Shown piece by piece: positions 55,201 through 64,000 of a stretch of DNA of 64,000 bases. Each line of letters starts with the position of its first letter. Position 1 is the stretch's first letter. The notes under the pieces are model-generated. The model did not search any database. It was not told the origin of the DNA and was given only the letters and a program-made list of their open reading frames with translations. The translations under genes were made by a program, and so were the position numbers. Source of the DNA: Liminaster sp017519885 (GTDB lineage: Bacteria; Bacteroidota; Bacteroidia; Bacteroidales; UBA3663); assembly GCA_017519885.1 (NCBI GenBank), contig JAFWRO010000033.1, positions 1-64,000 of the forward strand. The letters run 5' to 3'.

Positions 55201-55418
55201 ATCATTGAGGAAATCTTTATGAAGAAATGGATGCCTGGTCAAGCACTTGTAGGGACAAACGATATTTCCACATTTGATTTCCTCCAAGATTTCTGCTCGA
55301 AGAGCATAACAAAGTTTTCTTATCACGAATTAGTGAGTTGGAGATTAAACACACATCACTGAACAGGATATACAACCTATACATATATATATTAATAACC
55401 AACCAAATCCAATTAAGT

Positions 55419-58400
55419 ATGAAAAAGCAAACACTTGCATTATTGCTTGTCCTTGCTATGGTCCCCGTGTCGATGATGGCACAGAGCCTGGGCAAGGTGA
55501 AGGGTCGCGTGCTCGATGAGTTCGGCGAACCATTGCTGGGTGCTGTAGTACGCGTGGCAGGTACCGACATCGTGACCACCACTGACTATGACGGCAACTA
55601 CGAACTCGACGGTGTGGCTTCGGATGCCACATTGACCTGCTCCTACCTTGGCATGACGACAGAGAACGTGAAGGTCAAGGGCGGAACGATGAACATCAGC
55701 ATGTCGCCCGACGTGCAGAACCTTGAGGAGACCGTGGTGATCGGTTACGGCGCTGCCAAGTCGAAGGACCTGACCGCACCCATCGAGACGGTGAAGGCAT
55801 CGGACATCGTCAGCGTGCCTACCTCTTCGCCCATGGCAGCCTTGCAGGGCAAGGTTGCCGGTGTGAACATCGTGAACAGCGGTGTGCCTGGTGGCGGACC
55901 TACGGTGACCATCCGTGGTCTGGGTTCGTTCAGCAACACCACCCCACTCTACGTGGTGGATGGAATGTTCTACGACAACATCAACTTCCTTAACAACAGC
56001 GACATCGAGGAGATGAGCATCATGAAGGATGCCAGCGCCAGCGCCATCTACGGTGTACGTGCCGCCAACGGTGTGGTGATCATCACCACGAAGAAAGGCA
56101 AGAACAACGAACGCGCCAAGGTGTCGTACGACGGCTACGTAGGCATGCAGAAGGCCACCAACGTGCTCGAGATGAGCAATTCGAGCCAGTATGCACAGAT
56201 GCTGCGTGAGAGCGAGGTTGCCGATTATCTGCCGATGCTGCAGGCCAGTGTGGCCAAGTACGGCGGCAACTTCGAGCAGAACCAGTACAACTCGGACACC
56301 GACTGGTACGACGAACTGCTTCGCACAGCCGTGATCACCAACCACAGCCTGAACATCAGCGGCGGTACCGACAAGGCCAACTACGGCGTGGGCATGAGCT
56401 ACCTATATCAGAACGGTATCATGGATGCCGACAACAACTATTCGCGCCTTAACTTCCGCGGCAACCTTGAGTACAAGGCCTTCAACTGGCTCACCGTGGG
56501 CATGAACGGCGTGTTCAGCCAGAGCACCCAGGTACTGCCCAACAATGCAGCCTGGGAGCAGGCATTCAACATGCCCGGCATCTTCCCCGTGTATGACAAG
56601 ACGACCGCCGACATCTACACCGACGGCTATGCCAGCCCGAACACCATCGGCGTAAGCAACAACTTCTACAATCCAGTAGCCACCGCCGAGCTGTTCGATT
56701 CGCAGAACAAGAACTACCAGGTGCTGAGCAACTTCTATGCACAGTTCAACCTCATTCCTGAGAAGTTGAACTTCCGCACCAGCTACAGCTACGACTATTC
56801 GACCACACGTGCCACGGCATTCACTCCCCAGTACTACCTGGGCACTGTGCAGCAGACTTCGACCACCAGCCTGACCAAGAGCGACAGCAACTTCAACAAC
56901 TACGTATGGGACAACACGATGACCTATACCGACCAGTGGGGCGACCATCGTTTGACCGCCATGCTCGGCACCTCATTGCGCCAGGAAAGCTATGATGGCC
57001 TTTGGGGCACCGCACAGAACGTACCCGAGGGACAGGACAGCTGGAAGTACCTCTCGCTGGGCGACAAGGAAGGCATCACCCTGGGTGACGGCGGTTTCCG
57101 CTACCGTGCCCTCTCCTACTTCGCACGTTTCAACTACAACTACGCCGACAAGTACCTGCTCATGGTAACCCTCCGCGAGGACGGCAGTTCGAAGTACAAC
57201 GAGCCTTGGGGCTTCTTCCCCTCGGTAGGTGCAGCCTGGGTAATCACCAACGAGGACTTCATGAAGGACCAGGACCTCTTCCAGTACCTGAAGCTTCGTG
57301 CCAGCTGGGGCAAGCTCGGTAACGACAAGATTGCAGCCAGTGCAGGCTATGCAGCCAGCGCTACGGCACGTGCCGTATTCGGCACCAACAACGCCCTCGA
57401 CGGCTACATCAACGGTTCGACCTTCAGCTGGCTCAGCTGGGAGACCGTCAACGAGACCAACATCGGCTTAAACTTCACCACCGCCAACAACCACCTCACC
57501 GGTGACATCGACTGGTACTATCGTCTGACCAGCGACGCCGTGATCAGCCCCGCACGCCCGATGCAGAACACCACCGTGGCAGGCAACTGGGCAGAGATCC
57601 TTAACATGGGTGTGGACATGACCCTGAACTGGAACCAGCGTCTCACCAAGGACTTCAGCTACCAGATCGGTGCCAACCTCGGCTGGCTTCACAATGAGGT
57701 GAAGAGCCTGAAGGACGGCGTGAGGCAGGTGCAGACCAACGGAAAGGTCTATCAGATCGTGGGCGAGAAGATGAACAGCTACTATGGCTACAAGGTGCTG
57801 GGCGTCTATCAGAATGCCGCCGAAGTGGCAGCCGACCCCGTGGCTGTTGCCAACGGCCTCGAGCCCGGTGACTTCCGCTATGAGGACGTGAACGGCGACA
57901 AGGTGATCGACGGCAGCGACAAGCAAGCCCTGGGCAGCTACGTGCCCGACATCACCTACGGACTGAATGCAGCCGTACAGTGGCGCAACCTCGACTTTGC
58001 CATCAGCTTCTACGGCCAGGCAGGCGGCGAGCTCTGGAACCGCAAGCGCGCCCTGCGCTATGCAGCCCAGAACTTCAACTTCGACCTTGCACAGTACGAG
58101 AACCGCTGGCACGGCGAAGGAACGAGCAACAGCGATCCTTCGGCCAAGGCCCTGATGAAGAGCTGGAACGTAGGCGACAGCCAGAATGCCAGCTACTTCG
58201 TAGAGAGCGCCAACTACTTCCGTCTGCAGAACGTTGCGCTCGGCTATACGTTCAAGAACATCGAGATGGGCGGCTACACCCTGCCCAGCGCACGCGTCAG
58301 CCTTTCGGCCGACCGTCCATTCACCTGGTTCTCAGCCAACACCTTCTCGCCTGAGGTGAGCGATGCCGACGGTTGGGATTCGCAGGTCTATCCACTCTCC

Positions 58401-58436
58401 GCAACCTATACCCTGGGTGTGCAGATTAACTTCTAA
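55419..58436 (+). CDS. SusC/RagA-family TonB-linked outer-membrane transporter
   Basis: A 1005-residue receptor. The signal peptide is MKKQTLALLLVLAMVPVSMMA, fixing the ATG at 55419. A carboxypeptidase-like domain (VKGRVLDEFGEPLLGAVVRV) is followed by the SusC plug signature (VVIGYGAAKSKDLTAPIETV; GVRAANGVVIITTKKG) and a long barrel. With SusD it binds and imports oligosaccharides. It leads the operon susC-susD-GH144-GH3, so the substrate is probably beta-1,2-glucan fragments (sophorooligosaccharides). The annotation start at 55338 is rejected since it lacks a signal. Confidence 0.95.
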   Translation: MKKQTLALLLVLAMVPVSMMAQSLGKVKGRVLDEFGEPLLGAVVRVAGTDIVTTTDYDGNYELDGVASDATLTCSYLGMTTENVKVKGGTMNISMSPDVQNLEETVVIGYGAAKSKDLTAPIETVKASDIVSVPTSSPMAALQGKVAGVNIVNSGVPGGGPTVTIRGLGSFSNTTPLYVVDGMFYDNINFLNNSDIEEMSIMKDASASAIYGVRAANGVVIITTKKGKNNERAKVSYDGYVGMQKATNVLEMSNSSQYAQMLRESEVADYLPMLQASVAKYGGNFEQNQYNSDTDWYDELLRTAVITNHSLNISGGTDKANYGVGMSYLYQNGIMDADNNYSRLNFRGNLEYKAFNWLTVGMNGVFSQSTQVLPNNAAWEQAFNMPGIFPVYDKTTADIYTDGYASPNTIGVSNNFYNPVATAELFDSQNKNYQVLSNFYAQFNLIPEKLNFRTSYSYDYSTTRATAFTPQYYLGTVQQTSTTSLTKSDSNFNNYVWDNTMTYTDQWGDHRLTAMLGTSLRQESYDGLWGTAQNVPEGQDSWKYLSLGDKEGITLGDGGFRYRALSYFARFNYNYADKYLLMVTLREDGSSKYNEPWGFFPSVGAAWVITNEDFMKDQDLFQYLKLRASWGKLGNDKIAASAGYAASATARAVFGTNNALDGYINGSTFSWLSWETVNETNIGLNFTTANNHLTGDIDWYYRLTSDAVISPARPMQNTTVAGNWAEILNMGVDMTLNWNQRLTKDFSYQIGANLGWLHNEVKSLKDGVRQVQTNGKVYQIVGEKMNSYYGYKVLGVYQNAAEVAADPVAVANGLEPGDFRYEDVNGDKVIDGSDKQALGSYVPDITYGLNAAVQWRNLDFAISFYGQAGGELWNRKRALRYAAQNFNFDLAQYENRWHGEGTSNSDPSAKALMKSWNVGDSQNASYFVESANYFRLQNVALGYTFKNIEMGGYTLPSARVSLSADRPFTWFSANTFSPEVSDADGWDSQVYPLSATYTLGVQINF

Positions 58437-58474
58437 CCCATCACTCATTACCCATAACCCACAACCAACAAGTT

Positions 58475-59980
58475 ATGAAAAATATGAAGACTTTACTATA
58501 TGTACTCCCTGCTGCAATGCTGGCACTGACCAGCTGCACCGACTACATCGACATTGATGCGGAGAACACTATCGACGTGGATGCCATCGACTACACCGAT
58601 GCGAGCACCATGCACGAGGCTGCCACGGGTGCCTATGCCACCCTGCGCACACAGGGCATCCACTGGGCCAATGCCATGATCTGGATGGGTCGTGACGACG
58701 ACATGTCGTCGGGCCGTGCCGATGACCAGGGCGATGCCCTCAAGTTCGGCTATCCCGGCGGATACACCAACCCGAATGCCTTCTGGGCAGTAGGCAACAT
58801 GTGGAGCACGATGTACAACATCATCATCGACTGCAACTCGAACATCGATGCGCTCGACCAGTATGCCGAGAACCTCAGCACAGGCAGCTCCGACTACCAG
58901 AACTACCTGCAGTACAAGGGCGAGGTACGCGTGGTTCGTGCCTGGGCCTATTACCAGCTCGTCACCAACTTCGGTCCCTGTGTCATCTATCGCGACAACA
59001 CGCAGAACTCGTTCCGTCGCAGCTCGGTGGAAAAGGTCTATGACTACATCATCACCGAGATGCAGGAGGCAGCTGCCGGCATGGAGGCCAAGCGCCCCAA
59101 CCAGATGTCACGTCCAGGAGCATTCACCAAGTACACAGCCGAGGCTCTTGCTGCCCGCACAGCGCTTCTTGCCGGCAACTTTCCTCTAGTGGAGAGCCTC
59201 ACCGACGACATCGTCAATGGTGGCGGCTTCGAGCTCTACCCCGACTACTACAACCTCTTCAAGATCCCCGGCAAGCTCTGCAACGAGAGCCTGATGGAGG
59301 TACAGTGCTCGGACTTCGGCACTGCCAGCGGCGACTATGTAGGCGTTGACCAGTGGTTCAACTTCCGTGGTGCAGGTCTCACCCTCTTTGACGCTGCCGG
59401 CAACTGGAGCAACGGCATCGGCGGCTGGACCTTCATGCGCTACAGCCCCAAGTTCCTCGAGCTGATGGAGAACCGAGGCGAGACCATCCGCAAGGAGACT
59501 TCGCTGCTCGTGGCAGGCACCACTACCCGCGAAGGCTGGACCATCAATGGTGACCTGGACCGCACTGCCGAAATCGCACAGATCTACGACGGCAAGGGCT
59601 ACGTTCCCTTCGACCAGATGACAGCCGGCAACAGCGAGTGGGGCCGCAACAACAACGTGCGCCTTATCCGTTATGCCGAAGTGCTGCTGATGAATGCCGA
59701 GGCAAAGGTTCGCCTGGGCAAGAACGGTGATGCACCCTTCAACCAGGTGCGTGCACGTGCCCAGATGCCTTCGGTGAACGGTGTCACGGTGGATCAGATC
59801 CTGGAAGAGCGTCGTGTGGAGCTCTGTGCCGAGTGGGGCTTGCGCTACACCGACCTCTGCCGCACAGGTCAGGCTACCAGCGTGCTTGGCAAGTATGGCT
59901 GGAACGAGGGCAGCCGATATATCCCGGTTCCTTCCAACCAGATCATCAATACGCCTGAGTTGGGCGAGGATCCCGAATAA
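58475..59980 (+). CDS. SusD/RagB-family glycan-binding lipoprotein
   Basis: A 501-residue lipoprotein (LALTSC, Cys about 21) with the SusD layout: N-terminal TPR-like helices (EAATGAYATLRTQGIHWANAM ... AWAYYQLVTNFGPC) and a C-terminal RagB region (NNNVRLIRYAEVLLMNAEAKVRLG; RVELCAEWGLRYTDLCRTG; YIPVPSNQI). It covers the SusC barrel and captures oligosaccharides. It starts 38 bp after susC, across a spacer with repeated words ACCCATAACCCACAACC. Confidence 0.95.
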   Translation: MKNMKTLLYVLPAAMLALTSCTDYIDIDAENTIDVDAIDYTDASTMHEAATGAYATLRTQGIHWANAMIWMGRDDDMSSGRADDQGDALKFGYPGGYTNPNAFWAVGNMWSTMYNIIIDCNSNIDALDQYAENLSTGSSDYQNYLQYKGEVRVVRAWAYYQLVTNFGPCVIYRDNTQNSFRRSSVEKVYDYIITEMQEAAAGMEAKRPNQMSRPGAFTKYTAEALAARTALLAGNFPLVESLTDDIVNGGGFELYPDYYNLFKIPGKLCNESLMEVQCSDFGTASGDYVGVDQWFNFRGAGLTLFDAAGNWSNGIGGWTFMRYSPKFLELMENRGETIRKETSLLVAGTTTREGWTINGDLDRTAEIAQIYDGKGYVPFDQMTAGNSEWGRNNNVRLIRYAEVLLMNAEAKVRLGKNGDAPFNQVRARAQMPSVNGVTVDQILEERRVELCAEWGLRYTDLCRTGQATSVLGKYGWNEGSRYIPVPSNQIINTPELGEDPE

Positions 59981-59995
59981 TTCGAATTTTCTTCT

Positions 59996-60118
59996 ATCAC
60001 GAATTAGAAAAGAGATTTTTATATCACGAATTAGAGAATTGGAGAATTATTATTTTTGATGGCTTCGGTCAAGACTTATATATTCGAAAATTCGATAATT
60101 CGTGATAAGAAAATAAAA
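59996..60118. repeat. ATCACGAATTAG word cluster between susD and GH144
   Basis: ATCACGAATTAG occurs at 59996-60007 and 60023-60034, and the inverted AATTCGTGAT at 60097-60106; further AATTCG words surround them. Another copy is in the susC leader at 55322-55333. The arms can pair across the gap. Confidence 0.8.
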
Positions 60119-60148
60119 ATTCGTGAAAAAGATAGAAAGACACTTAGC

Positions 60149-61504
60149 ATGAAACATTATCACAAATTACTGATAGGACTGGCGAGTCTGGCTCTGATTG
60201 CTTGCTCGTGCGGCGGAACGCATGAGCAAACGAGTCAAGAGGAAGGCGAGACCACCGAACTGAGTGCCGACGAACTGCTAGACCTTGTGCAGCGACAGTG
60301 CCTGAACTACATGTGGGAAGGAGCCGACCCGACTTCTGGACTGGCATACGAGCGTATTCACCTCGATGGCATCTATCCATCGAACGACAAGATGACAATC
60401 ACCACGGGTGGTTCGGGCTTCGGTGTAGCCGGCCTAATTGTCGGCATGGATCGCGGCTGGATCAAGCGTGCAGAAGGCGTGGCACGACTGACCCGCATCG
60501 TCGATTATCTGGCGAAGGCCGACCGTTATCATGGCGTGTGGTCGCACTGGATGGACGGACCTTCGGGCAAGACCATCCCCTTCGGCACGAAGGACAATGG
60601 CGGTGACCTCGTGGAGTCGTGCTTCCTGATGCAGTCGCTGCTTTGCGTGCGCCAGTATATGAAGGCCGACGTCGAGGCAGAAGCCTACGTGATCGACAAG
60701 ATCAACGAACTTTGGAAGGCCATGGAATTCGACTGGTACACCCGTGGAGGACAACACGTGATCTATTGGCATTGGAGCCCCAACTACGGCTGGGAGATGA
60801 ACTTCCCACTCGAGGGCTACAACGAATGCCTTATCACCTACATCCTCGCAGCAGCAAGTCCGACACATTCGGTGCCTGCCGAATGTTATCACGAGGGTTG
60901 GGCACGCAGCGGAGGCATCAAGAGCGATGCTGCACCCTACGGTTATCCGCTCGACGTGAAGCACAATGGTGCCGAGACGAATGGTGGTCCACTGTTCTGG
61001 GCACACTACAGCTGGATCGGACTTTGCCCGAAAGGCCTCAAGGACCAGTATGCCGACTATTGGCACGTCACAGCCAACCACGCCCTTGCCAACTATGCCT
61101 ACTGCGTAGATAATCCCAAGGGTTACAAGGGATACGGCAAGGATTGCTGGGGTCTTACCGCCAGCTATTCGCCCGAAGGTTATGCAGCCCATGCGCCCAA
61201 CCAGGACCTTGGCGTAATCACTCCCACTGCTGCACTTTCGAGCTTCCCCTACACGCCCGAACAGAGCATGGCAGCCTTGCGTCGCTTCCATTCGATGGAG
61301 TCGTTCCTTTGGGGCAAATATGGCCCATACGATGCCTTCTCGCTGGATCCTTCCTGGACACTACCCCGCTATCTTGCCATCGACCAACTGACCATTGCAC
61401 CCATGATCGAGAACTATCGTACAGGTCTGCTCTGGATGCTCTTCATGAGCTGTCCGGAGGTGCAGGAGGGGTTGAAGAAACTGGGGTTTTCAATTAACAA
61501 TTAA
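60149..61504 (+). CDS. GH144-like glucoamylase-family lipoprotein, probable endo-beta-1,2-glucanase
   Basis: A 451-residue exported lipoprotein (start 60149; LIACSC). It belongs to the 'glucoamylase' (PF10091-like) family, which contains GH144 endo-beta-1,2-glucanases. Typical segments are QRQCLNYMWEGADPTSGLAYER, TTGGSGFGVAGLIVGMDRGW, GVWSHWMDG, HWSPNYGWEMNFPLEGYNECLITYILAAASP and GKDCWGLTAS. The helical (alpha/alpha)6 barrel fits the repeated pattern. Neighbouring GH3 would convert the products to glucose. The specificity is inferred from family and locus, since the same fold also occurs in other glucanases. Confidence 0.82.
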   Translation: MKHYHKLLIGLASLALIACSCGGTHEQTSQEEGETTELSADELLDLVQRQCLNYMWEGADPTSGLAYERIHLDGIYPSNDKMTITTGGSGFGVAGLIVGMDRGWIKRAEGVARLTRIVDYLAKADRYHGVWSHWMDGPSGKTIPFGTKDNGGDLVESCFLMQSLLCVRQYMKADVEAEAYVIDKINELWKAMEFDWYTRGGQHVIYWHWSPNYGWEMNFPLEGYNECLITYILAAASPTHSVPAECYHEGWARSGGIKSDAAPYGYPLDVKHNGAETNGGPLFWAHYSWIGLCPKGLKDQYADYWHVTANHALANYAYCVDNPKGYKGYGKDCWGLTASYSPEGYAAHAPNQDLGVITPTAALSSFPYTPEQSMAALRRFHSMESFLWGKYGPYDAFSLDPSWTLPRYLAIDQLTIAPMIENYRTGLLWMLFMSCPEVQEGLKKLGFSINN

Positions 61505-61534
61505 TAATTAATAGTTAACAATTAGAATTTGGCT

Positions 61535-63805
61535 ATGAAAAAAACGATATGGGGTTTGGCCCTGCTGCTGGGCCTTGCAAGTTGTTCGGGCAACAAGTCG
61601 AACAACGAGATGGATGCGTTCATCAACGACCTGATGGGCAAGATGACCCTCGAAGAGAAACTGGGCCAGCTGAATCTGCCGGTGACCGGTGACATCGTGA
61701 CCGGTGCTGCACAGTCGAGCAACGTGGCCGAAAACATCCGTGCAGGACGCGTTGGCGGACTCTTCAACCTGAAGGGTGCAGGCCGTGTAGCGGAACTGCA
61801 GCGCATTGCCGTCGAAGAAAGCCGCCTCGGCATACCCTTGATCTTCGGTATGGACGTGATCCATGGCTATGAGACCGTCTTCCCCATTCCTCTGGGCCTT
61901 TCGTGCACCTGGGATATGGAAGCCATCGAACGTTCGGCACAGATTGCTGCCCAGGAAGCCACAGCCGACGGCATCTGCTGGACGTTCAGCCCAATGGTTG
62001 ACATCTGCCACGATGCACGCTGGGGACGTATCTCGGAAGGCAATGGCGAGGATCCCTTCCTCGGAAGCCGCATCGCCGAGGCAATGGTGCGCGGCTATCA
62101 GCAGGGTGACCTCACAAGCGCCAACACCATGATGGCCTGCGTAAAGCACTTTGCCCTCTATGGTGCACCCGAGGCAGGTCGTGACTATAATACCGTGGAT
62201 ATGAGCCTTTGGCGCATGTACAACGAATATTTTCCACCCTACAAGGCTGCCTGCGATGCAGGAGCCGGCAGTTATATGGCCAGCTTCAACATCGTCAACG
62301 GTGTGCCTGCAACGGGTAACCGCTGGCTTCTGACCGACGTGCTGCGCAAGCAGTGGGGCTTTGACGGCTTCGTAGTGAGCGACTACACCGGCATCTACGA
62401 GATGATTGCCCACGGCATGGGCGACCTGAAGGAGGTGAGTGCCCTGGCACTGCATGCAGGACTGGATATGGACATGGTGAGCGACGGCCTGGTAGGCACG
62501 CTGGCCGAGAGCCTCAAGGAGGGACGCACCACACAGGCAGATATCGACCAGGCTTGTCGCCGCATCCTTGAAGCAAAGTACAAGCTTGGACTGTTTGAAG
62601 ATCCCTACCGCTACTGCGACACCACACGCTATGCCAAGGAGGTCTACACCGAAGAGAATCGCCGTGAGGCACGCAGAATTGCTGGCGAGAGCTTTGTACT
62701 CCTGAAGAACGAAGGCAACATCCTTCCCTTGAAGCGTCAGGGCAAGATTGCACTCATCGGACCTTTGGCCAATACCCGTGCCAACATGCCAGGCACGTGG
62801 AGCGTAGCTGCCACCAGCGAACGCTACAGCACCGTGGTAGAGGGTCTGAAGCGTGCTGTGGGCGACAAGGCACAGGTACTCTATGCCAAGGGCTGCAACC
62901 TGATGTACGACGCCCAGGCAGAGGCTGATGCCACCATGTTCGGACGTGAGATGCGCGACAACCGCAGCGATGCCGCTATGCGTGCCGAGGCACTTGCCAT
63001 AGCACGCCAGGCCAACGTCATCGTCTTTGCCGGCGGTGAGGCTTCGGAGATGGCAGGAGAGTGTTCGAGCCGTGTAGGCATCGAAATGCCCGATGCACAG
63101 CATGACCTCCTTGTCGAGCTCGTGAAACTTGGCAAGCCCATCGTGCTGCTCAACTTCTCAGGTCGTCCGATGATCCTGAATTGGGAAACCGAGCACATTC
63201 CAGCTATCCTTGAAGTGTGGTTCGGTGGCAGCGAGGCTGCTGATGCCATTGCCGATGTCGTCTTCGGAGGCGTCGTTCCTTCGGGCAAACTCACTACCAG
63301 CTTCCCACGTCATGTCGGACAACTGCCAATGAGCTACAGCTATTACAACACGGGTCGTCCAGTACAGGCCGATGCCTTCGTGAAGTTCCAGAGCTGCTAC
63401 ATGGACGTGAGCAACACACCGCTTTATCCCTTCGGCTACGGTTTGAGCTACACCACCTTCAGCTATTCGCCCATCACCCTAAGCAGCAACGAGCTGACGA
63501 AGGATTGCGAGATTGAGGCCAAGGTGACCGTGAACAACACCGGTAAGTTTGAAGGCACCGAGGTCGTACAGCTTTATATCCGCGATCTCGTGGGCAGTGT
63601 GACCCGACCTGTGAAGGAACTCAAGGGCTTCAAGCGTGTTACCATCAAGGAGGGTGAGAGCTGCGTCGTGACGTTCACCATCGATGCCGATCTGCTGAAG
63701 TTCTACAACGGAGAGCTTGAATATGTGTGCGAGCCGGGTGAGTTCGAGGTGATGATCGGCACGAATAGTGCGGATGTGCAGAGTGCGAAGTTCGCGCTGA
63801 AGTGA
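61535..63805 (+). CDS. GH3 family beta-glucosidase lipoprotein
   Basis: A 756-residue exported enzyme (LASCSG lipobox near 19). N-terminal GH3 barrel: MTLEEKLGQLNLPVTGD, IPLIFGMDVIHGYETVFPIPLG, ARWGRISEGNGEDPFLGS, VKHFALYGAPEAGRDYN; the nucleophile is Asp283 in FVVSDYTGIYEM. The C-terminal alpha/beta sandwich and fibronectin-like domain (YPFGYGLSYTTF to the end) complete the typical layout. As a periplasmic beta-glucosidase it would split short beta-1,2-glucooligosaccharides released by the GH144 enzyme. It starts 30 bp after that gene across an AT-word spacer and ends the operon. Confidence 0.93.
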   Translation: MKKTIWGLALLLGLASCSGNKSNNEMDAFINDLMGKMTLEEKLGQLNLPVTGDIVTGAAQSSNVAENIRAGRVGGLFNLKGAGRVAELQRIAVEESRLGIPLIFGMDVIHGYETVFPIPLGLSCTWDMEAIERSAQIAAQEATADGICWTFSPMVDICHDARWGRISEGNGEDPFLGSRIAEAMVRGYQQGDLTSANTMMACVKHFALYGAPEAGRDYNTVDMSLWRMYNEYFPPYKAACDAGAGSYMASFNIVNGVPATGNRWLLTDVLRKQWGFDGFVVSDYTGIYEMIAHGMGDLKEVSALALHAGLDMDMVSDGLVGTLAESLKEGRTTQADIDQACRRILEAKYKLGLFEDPYRYCDTTRYAKEVYTEENRREARRIAGESFVLLKNEGNILPLKRQGKIALIGPLANTRANMPGTWSVAATSERYSTVVEGLKRAVGDKAQVLYAKGCNLMYDAQAEADATMFGREMRDNRSDAAMRAEALAIARQANVIVFAGGEASEMAGECSSRVGIEMPDAQHDLLVELVKLGKPIVLLNFSGRPMILNWETEHIPAILEVWFGGSEAADAIADVVFGGVVPSGKLTTSFPRHVGQLPMSYSYYNTGRPVQADAFVKFQSCYMDVSNTPLYPFGYGLSYTTFSYSPITLSSNELTKDCEIEAKVTVNNTGKFEGTEVVQLYIRDLVGSVTRPVKELKGFKRVTIKEGESCVVTFTIDADLLKFYNGELEYVCEPGEFEVMIGTNSADVQSAKFALK

Positions 63806-63868
63806 TGCGGAGGTTGTTAAAAGACCACGAATCGTGCGAATCTTCACGAATATAAAAAAAACTCTGAA

Positions 63869-63983
63869 AGGTGTAGGTGCTGAGCACCCTATGCTGACAA
63901 GCACTGCATGCAGGTGTGAATGCGAGCATTCTCATCTGCATGCATTACTTTTCAGCGCACGGCCTTGCTGCCGAGCTACACCT
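63869..63983. repeat. Large foldback with AGGTGTAG/CTACACCT ends
   Basis: Outer arms AGGTGTAG (63869-63876) and CTACACCT (63976-63983); inside are GGTGC-TGA-GCACC, TGCATGCAG...CTGCATGCA and GAATGC-GA-GCATTC. It resembles the susC leader hairpin at 55072 in its ends, not in its interior. It lies 64 nt after the GH3 stop and may end the operon. Confidence 0.8.
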
Positions 63984-64000
63984 ATTCTTTAACTTTAATG

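Noticed and set aside
61508..63103. A 531-codon minus-strand frame opposite the GH3 gene
   Set aside because: The plus strand encodes a complete GH3 enzyme; the reverse frame has no domain.

Overview
The window looks like a chromosomal segment of a Bacteroidota member, most like a gut or oral Bacteroidales organism such as Prevotellaceae. The evidence is a SusC/SusD polysaccharide locus, a bifunctional Fkp enzyme, Oar-like and SusC-like TonB receptors, BACON/OB-fold and FISUMP-type surface proteins, a C10 (streptopain-like) protease with a type IX-type C-terminal sorting tail, almost no Shine-Dalgarno sequences, and many TAnnTTTG (-7) promoters, often with TTTG/TTG 19-20 bp upstream. I do not assign a species.

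Layout. 1-4540 (+): fkp, then a zinc-dependent corrinoid methyltransferase-like protein and a MetH-reactivation-like protein. 4570-11190 (-): FISUMP protein, M16 peptidase, PRPP synthetase and cytoplasmic GH13 amylase. 11442: tRNA-Leu(TAA). 11690-12055: a palindromic array in strict 42-bp register. 12095-20309 (-): a probable six-gene operon of TamA-like outer-membrane protein, acyl-CoA ligase, threonine aldolase, degenerate GGDEF protein, MATE exporter and second degenerate GGDEF protein. 20453-27635 (+): murB, then thrA, an ApgM-like gene (probable homoserine kinase), thrC and a hemolysin III membrane protein. 27660-35846 (-): two secreted hydrolases, then an OB-fold lipoprotein behind its TonB receptor. 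36185-37648 (-): infC-rpmI-rplT. 37863-42437 (-): BadF-type sugar kinase, GHL10 lipoprotein and Uup-type ABC-F protein. 42598-46511 (+): C10 protease and HemW. 46546-51430: an AT-rich accessory patch with an uncharacterised protein, a PARG-like macrodomain protein, a decayed IS4-family insertion and a cytosolic LRR protein. 51905-63805: a SusR-like membrane regulator (-) divergent from susC-susD-GH144-GH3, a probable beta-1,2-glucan utilisation locus.

The most unusual signal is in the spacers. Many gene junctions hold locus-specific arrays of short words or palindromes: 10-bp periods at 8316 and 38754, and an exact 42-bp period at 11690. Some palindromic units have entered coding sequence. 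HemW appears to take its start codon from one such unit and carries about 46 extra residues encoded by three more; the last residues of Uup also come from a GC-rich palindromic repeat.

Functionally, most genes are housekeeping (PRPP, threonine, murein, translation, haem chaperone). The outer-membrane and secreted genes form a glycan- and protein-scavenging layer typical of the phylum.
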